DNA from: Streptomyces durbertensis
GTDB lineage: Bacteria > Actinomycetota > Actinomycetes > Streptomycetales > Streptomycetaceae
Direction of reading: 5' to 3'
Assembly: GCF_014156695.1 (NCBI RefSeq)
Contig: NZ_WMLF01000005.1
Location: 1-35,126, forward strand
DNA: 35,126 nucleotides
The notes beneath the pieces are model-generated. The model did no database searches. It worked only from the letters and a program-made list of their open reading frames with translations, and was not told the DNA's origin. The position numbers were made by a program, and so were the translations under genes. Positions 32,477 to 35,126 of this stretch are shown here, piece by piece; the first letter of the stretch is position 1, and the number at the start of each line of letters is the position of its first letter.

Positions 32477-33178
32477 GTGGACACAGTGCTTCGCGTGATG
32501 AACCGGCTGCTGCTGGGCCTGGTGGGCCTCGGCCTGCTGGTGCTCGGCGCCGCCGCCCTGGTCGCGGCGGCCGACCTTCCGGAGCGGTGGGGCTTCGGCC
32601 TGCCCGCGGGCTGGTCGTGGACCGGCCCGCAGGAGGTCGTGCTCGCCGAGGGCGACCGTACCCGGTGGCGCGGCGAGCGCTGGTGGTGGCCGACGGTCTT
32701 CGCCGTGCTCGGTGTGCTGGCGGCGCTGCTGCTGTGGTGGCTGCTGGCCCAGCTCGGCCGCGGCCGGGTACGGGAGATGACCCTCGCCCCCACCGCCGGC
32801 GGCAAGCACGGCCCCTACGACGGCCCCTACAACGCCCCCGACGGTGCTCCCCACGACGGGCCGGACGAGGGGGCGCACCACGGGCCGGACGACGGCCCCG
32901 ACGCGGTGCTGCGGGCGCGGGCCCTGGAGGAGGCGATGGCGGCCGAGGCCGGATCGCTGCCCGGAGTGGACCGGGCCGCCGTCCGGCTGGTCGGCCGCCC
33001 ACGCGCGCCGCGCGCCCGGATCGGGCTGCTGCTCGAACCGTACGCCGTGCCGGACGAGGCCGTGCACCGGCTGAGCACCGAGGTCCTGGAGAACGCCCGC
33101 AGCTCGGCGGGGCTGGAACGGCTGCCGGCGGAGACCCGGCTGAGAGCCGTCCGCCACCGGCCGAGCCGCGTCGGCTGA
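32477..33178 (+). CDS. amaP: AmaP-like alkaline-shock membrane anchor protein
   Basis: A protein of about 233 aa that should anchor Asp23-type proteins to the membrane. Two hydrophobic helices (about 8-35 and 70-93) flank an extracytoplasmic loop with a WW-rich stretch (ERWWWPTVF at the second helix). A His/Asp/Gly/Pro-rich linker with DGP-type repeats (about 108-140) leads to a C-terminal Asp23-like domain (AAEAGSLPGVDRAAVRLVGRPRAPRARIGLLLEPYAVPDEAVHRL in pieces). GTG at 32477, 32486 or 32495 and ATG 32498 are all possible starts; 32477 lies one base past the previous stop. The last gene of the operon, followed by a terminator. Confidence 0.82.
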   Translation: MDTVLRVMNRLLLGLVGLGLLVLGAAALVAAADLPERWGFGLPAGWSWTGPQEVVLAEGDRTRWRGERWWWPTVFAVLGVLAALLLWWLLAQLGRGRVREMTLAPTAGGKHGPYDGPYNAPDGAPHDGPDEGAHHGPDDGPDAVLRARALEEAMAAEAGSLPGVDRAAVRLVGRPRAPRARIGLLLEPYAVPDEAVHRLSTEVLENARSSAGLERLPAETRLRAVRHRPSRVG

Positions 33179-33183
33179 CCGCC

Positions 33184-33203
33184 CGGCGGGGCAGGCCCCG
33201 CCG
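33184..33203. terminator. Terminator between convergent amaP and SDR genes
   Basis: CGGCGGGG (33184-33191) and CCCCGCCG (33196-33203) form a perfect 8-bp stem around a CAGG loop, within the 32 bp separating the two stop codons. Confidence 0.7.
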
Positions 33204-33210
33204 CCCGGCG

Positions 33211-33966
33211 TCAGATCCGGTGCTGGGCGCCGCCGTCCACCGGCAGCATGGTGCCCGTCAGGTAGGACGCGGCGGGAGAGAGCAGGAAGGCGGCGGCCCT
33301 GCCGAACTCCTCCGGCCGGCCGTACCGGCGCAGCGGGATGGTTGCCGAGTGGCGGGCCCGGGCCGCCTCCGCGTCCCCGGACAGCGCGTCCAGCTCGCGG
33401 AGCCGGTCGGTGTCGATCCTCGACGGAAGCAGTCCCACGACGCGGATGCCGCGCGGCCCCAGCTCGTTCGCCAGCGACTTGGCGAAGCCGGCCAGTCCGG
33501 GGCGCAGCCCGTTGGAGACCGTCAGCCCGGGGATGGGCTCGGTCACCGAGCCGGAGAGCACAAAGCCGATCACCCCGCCCTCGCCGAGCCGGCCGGCCGC
33601 GGTGCGGGCCAGCCGGACCGCGCCGAGGAAGACCGACTCGAAGGCCGTCTGCCACTGGTCGTCGGTGATCGTCTCCGTGTCGCCCGCGGGCGGTCCGCCG
33701 ACGCTGACGAGCACACCGTCGAAGCGCCCGAACCGCTCGAAGGCGGTGTCGACGAGCCGGGTCGCCGTCTGCGGGTCGGCGTTGTCGGCGGCGACGCCGA
33801 CCGCTCCCGGTCCGAGCGCCCGCGCCGTGTTCTCGGCGGACTCCTCCGTCCGGCCGCTGATCACCACCCGTGCGCCGTCCTCGACCAGCTCCCTGGCGGC
33901 GGCGAGGCCGAGCCCGCGCGTTCCGCCGGTCACCACGTAGACCCTGTCCGTCAGTCCGAGATCCAT
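33211..33966 (-). CDS. SDR-family protein lacking the YxxxK catalytic pair
   Basis: A 251-aa Rossmann-fold short-chain dehydrogenase/reductase. The nucleotide-binding TGGTRGLG (13-20) is present, and D61-N62 (AADNADPQT) and the C-terminal LTGTMLPVDGG are typical. The catalytic serine region FVLSGS (136-140, after VIG) is kept. However, where the family has YxxxK, this protein reads S151-NGL-R155 (PGLTVSNGLRPGLAGFAKSL), so both tyrosine and lysine are replaced. Related SN-type SDRs exist, so this is a divergent subfamily rather than a broken gene. The ATG at 33966 is 5 bp after SURF1. Substrate and even activity are uncertain. Confidence 0.88.
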   Translation of the reverse strand: MDLGLTDRVYVVTGGTRGLGLAAARELVEDGARVVISGRTEESAENTARALGPGAVGVAADNADPQTATRLVDTAFERFGRFDGVLVSVGGPPAGDTETITDDQWQTAFESVFLGAVRLARTAAGRLGEGGVIGFVLSGSVTEPIPGLTVSNGLRPGLAGFAKSLANELGPRGIRVVGLLPSRIDTDRLRELDALSGDAEAARARHSATIPLRRYGRPEEFGRAAAFLLSPAASYLTGTMLPVDGGAQHRI

Positions 33967-33971
33967 GGTGA

Positions 33972-34796
33972 TCAGTCTGCCGTGCCGCCCGCGGCGCCCG
34001 CCAGGGCGGGTTCGCCGGACGCCTCGTCCCGCTGGGCCGCCGCCCGGTCCCGCAGCTCGCGGCGGACGAGGACAACCCAGCCGACCGGCACGGCGGCGAC
34101 GAACAGCCACCACTGCACGGCGTAGGCCATGTGCGCGCCGATGCCGCTGTGGTCCGGCTCGGGCACCGGTTCCGCGGACTGCGCCTCGGTGGGCTCGGGG
34201 CTGGTCGCGGTCAGCTGGATGTGGCCGCCGAGCACGGGGAGTCCCGTCCGCTCGGCCTGCTGCACGCTGTTGATCAGCATGACCTGGCGGTCGGGCAGCC
34301 CGCTCCGGTCCTTGATGCCCGTCCTGGCGGACGTCTCGTCGGGCAGCAGGCGGCCGGTGACGGTGACCGTGCCGAAGGGCACGTCGGGCGTGTCGGGATA
34401 CACGGTCTGGTCGGCGCCCGGCGGCACCCAGCCCCGGTTCACGAGCAGCACGCCGCCGCCGCGCTCCAGCACCAGCGGGGTCAGGACGAAGTAGCCGATC
34501 TGCTTGCCGTCGGAGGCGGTCCGGCGGCGCACCACGACCTCGTTGTCGGCGTCGTACCGCCCCGTGGCGGTCACCGGGCGGTAGCGGTGGCGTTCGTCGA
34601 CCGAGCCGCCCGGTTCGGTGAGCCGGGTCACCGGTACGGGGTCCGCCGCGAGCGCCTGTGCGATGCGGTTGTTGTTCGCGACTCTCGCCTCGTGGCGGTG
34701 GAACTGCCAGAAGCCGAGCTTGACCATCGCCGGCATCAGCAGGAGGGAGACCAGCGTGAGGGTCACCCACTGCCGGGTCAACAGGAAGCGGTACAC
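33972..34796 (-). CDS. SURF1-family cytochrome oxidase assembly protein
   Basis: A 274-aa membrane protein of the SURF1 family, involved in heme a insertion into the aa3-type cytochrome c oxidase. It has the family topology: one helix at the N-terminus (about 11-30, VTLTLVSLLLMPAMVKLGFWQF), a large extracytoplasmic domain with HRYRPVTATGRYD and the signature LLVNRGWVP (about 116-124), and one helix near the C-terminus (about 226-245, YAVQWWLFVAAVPVGWVVLV). The start is GTG 34796, giving the short cytoplasmic MYRFLLTRQW. It lies 26 bp after the BRCT gene and 5 bp before the SDR gene, so the three may form one transcript. Confidence 0.92.
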   Translation of the reverse strand: MYRFLLTRQWVTLTLVSLLLMPAMVKLGFWQFHRHEARVANNNRIAQALAADPVPVTRLTEPGGSVDERHRYRPVTATGRYDADNEVVVRRRTASDGKQIGYFVLTPLVLERGGGVLLVNRGWVPPGADQTVYPDTPDVPFGTVTVTGRLLPDETSARTGIKDRSGLPDRQVMLINSVQQAERTGLPVLGGHIQLTATSPEPTEAQSAEPVPEPDHSGIGAHMAYAVQWWLFVAAVPVGWVVLVRRELRDRAAAQRDEASGEPALAGAAGGTAD

Positions 34797-34822
34797 GGTA
34801 GTCGACGGTACCCGGCCGCCCG

Positions 34823-35126
34823 CTACGGCTGTCCGGTGGGTCGGGGCGCGGGGGCCACGTCCCGCAGCAGCTGGGTGAAGGCGGCCTCGTCGATCACCGG
34901 CGTACCGAAGCCGCGGGCGCGGAGGACCTTGCTGGTGGCCGCGTCGGGGTCGTTGGTCACCAGCAGGCTGGTGAGCCGCGACACACTGCTCGCGATGTGC
35001 AGCCCGGCCTCGGTGGCCCGGTCCTCCAGGATCTCCCGGTCGGTGCTGGTGTCGCCGGAGAACGCCACCCGCATGCCCTGCACGAGGGGACCGCCCGGCA
35101 CGTAGTGGCCGGGGTTGGGGTAGGGG
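34823..35126 (-). CDS. C-terminal BRCT-domain end of a probable exonuclease (partial)
   Basis: The open frame runs off the right edge of the window, so only the last 100 residues are seen. They form a BRCT domain: GMRVAFSGDTSTDREILEDRATEAG, SSVSRLTSLLVTND and FGTPVIDEAAFTQLL, with a short Pro-rich tail. An internal GTG at 35101 could start a 92-aa protein, but the frame stays open to the window end with a sensible Pro/Tyr/Gly sequence, so I read it as the end of a longer protein. In actinobacteria a BRCT domain in this context commonly ends a DEDDh-type 3'-5' exonuclease; the nuclease part is outside the window and this is inference. Confidence 0.8.
   Translation of the reverse strand, partial: PYPNPGHYVPGGPLVQGMRVAFSGDTSTDREILEDRATEAGLHIASSVSRLTSLLVTNDPDAATSKVLRARGFGTPVIDEAAFTQLLRDVAPAPRPTGQP

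Noticed and set aside
34823..35101. Complete 92-aa BRCT protein starting at GTG 35101
   Set aside because: The frame remains open to the window edge with plausible coding sequence, so it is better read as the end of a longer gene.

Overview
The window is high-GC actinobacterial DNA with many GTG starts, overlapping start and stop codons, twin-arginine export and LAxTG sorting signals. The gene content and order point to Streptomyces or a close relative: a pitH2-type phosphate transporter, a cobalamin operon, an LAxTG-anchored surface protein and ectABCD lie together, as I recall them in S. coelicolor between roughly SCO1845 and SCO1867. That synteny is from memory and was not checked by a search.

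Layout. 0.1-3.15 kb (minus): a three-gene operon of a polytopic membrane protein, a histidine kinase and a LuxR-type response regulator. 3.4-6.6 kb (plus): a Tat-exported PhoX-family protein and a class V aminotransferase-fold enzyme. 6.6-10.1 kb (minus): ectABCD, making ectoine and 5-hydroxyectoine. 10.6-12.8 kb (plus): an amidohydrolase and a secreted LAxTG-anchored protein. 12.7-21.3 kb (minus): a tightly overlapped seven-gene cobalamin operon (cbiB, cobQ, chelatase, cobO, cobB, cobE, cobC) behind a cobalamin riboswitch. 21.4-23.1 kb (minus): a Pit phosphate transporter with a PHO box, then a 71-aa membrane protein. 23.2-26.7 kb (plus): class II aldolase, alpha/beta hydrolase and a protein of unknown function. 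26.75-27.2 kb (minus): a VOC protein. 27.3-30.5 kb (plus): an ABC-F protein behind a short leader ORF, a 72-aa HTH protein and an enoyl-CoA hydratase. 30.6-33.2 kb (plus): a five-gene Asp23/AmaP-type envelope-stress operon. 33.2-35.1 kb (minus): SDR, SURF1 and the end of a BRCT-domain protein.

The cobalamin enzymes cover the middle and late pathway (a,c-diamide formation, cobalt insertion, adenosylation, amidation, aminopropanol attachment). The ring-building genes and the large chelatase subunit CobN are not in the window. PhoX and Pit both belong to phosphate scavenging. The ect operon carries a candidate GlnR-like site. The Asp23 cluster has two soluble Asp23-type proteins and three membrane partners and could form a membrane-tethered complex.

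Most of the window is ordinary Streptomyces core chromosome. The least explained signals are the leaderless heptapeptide ORF with nested hairpin before the ABC-F gene, the Asp23 operon, the cobC/surface-protein overlap, the small ORF between riboswitch and cbiB, and a 15-bp minisatellite at the start of the first membrane protein. No tRNA, rRNA, insertion sequence, prophage or CRISPR array was seen.
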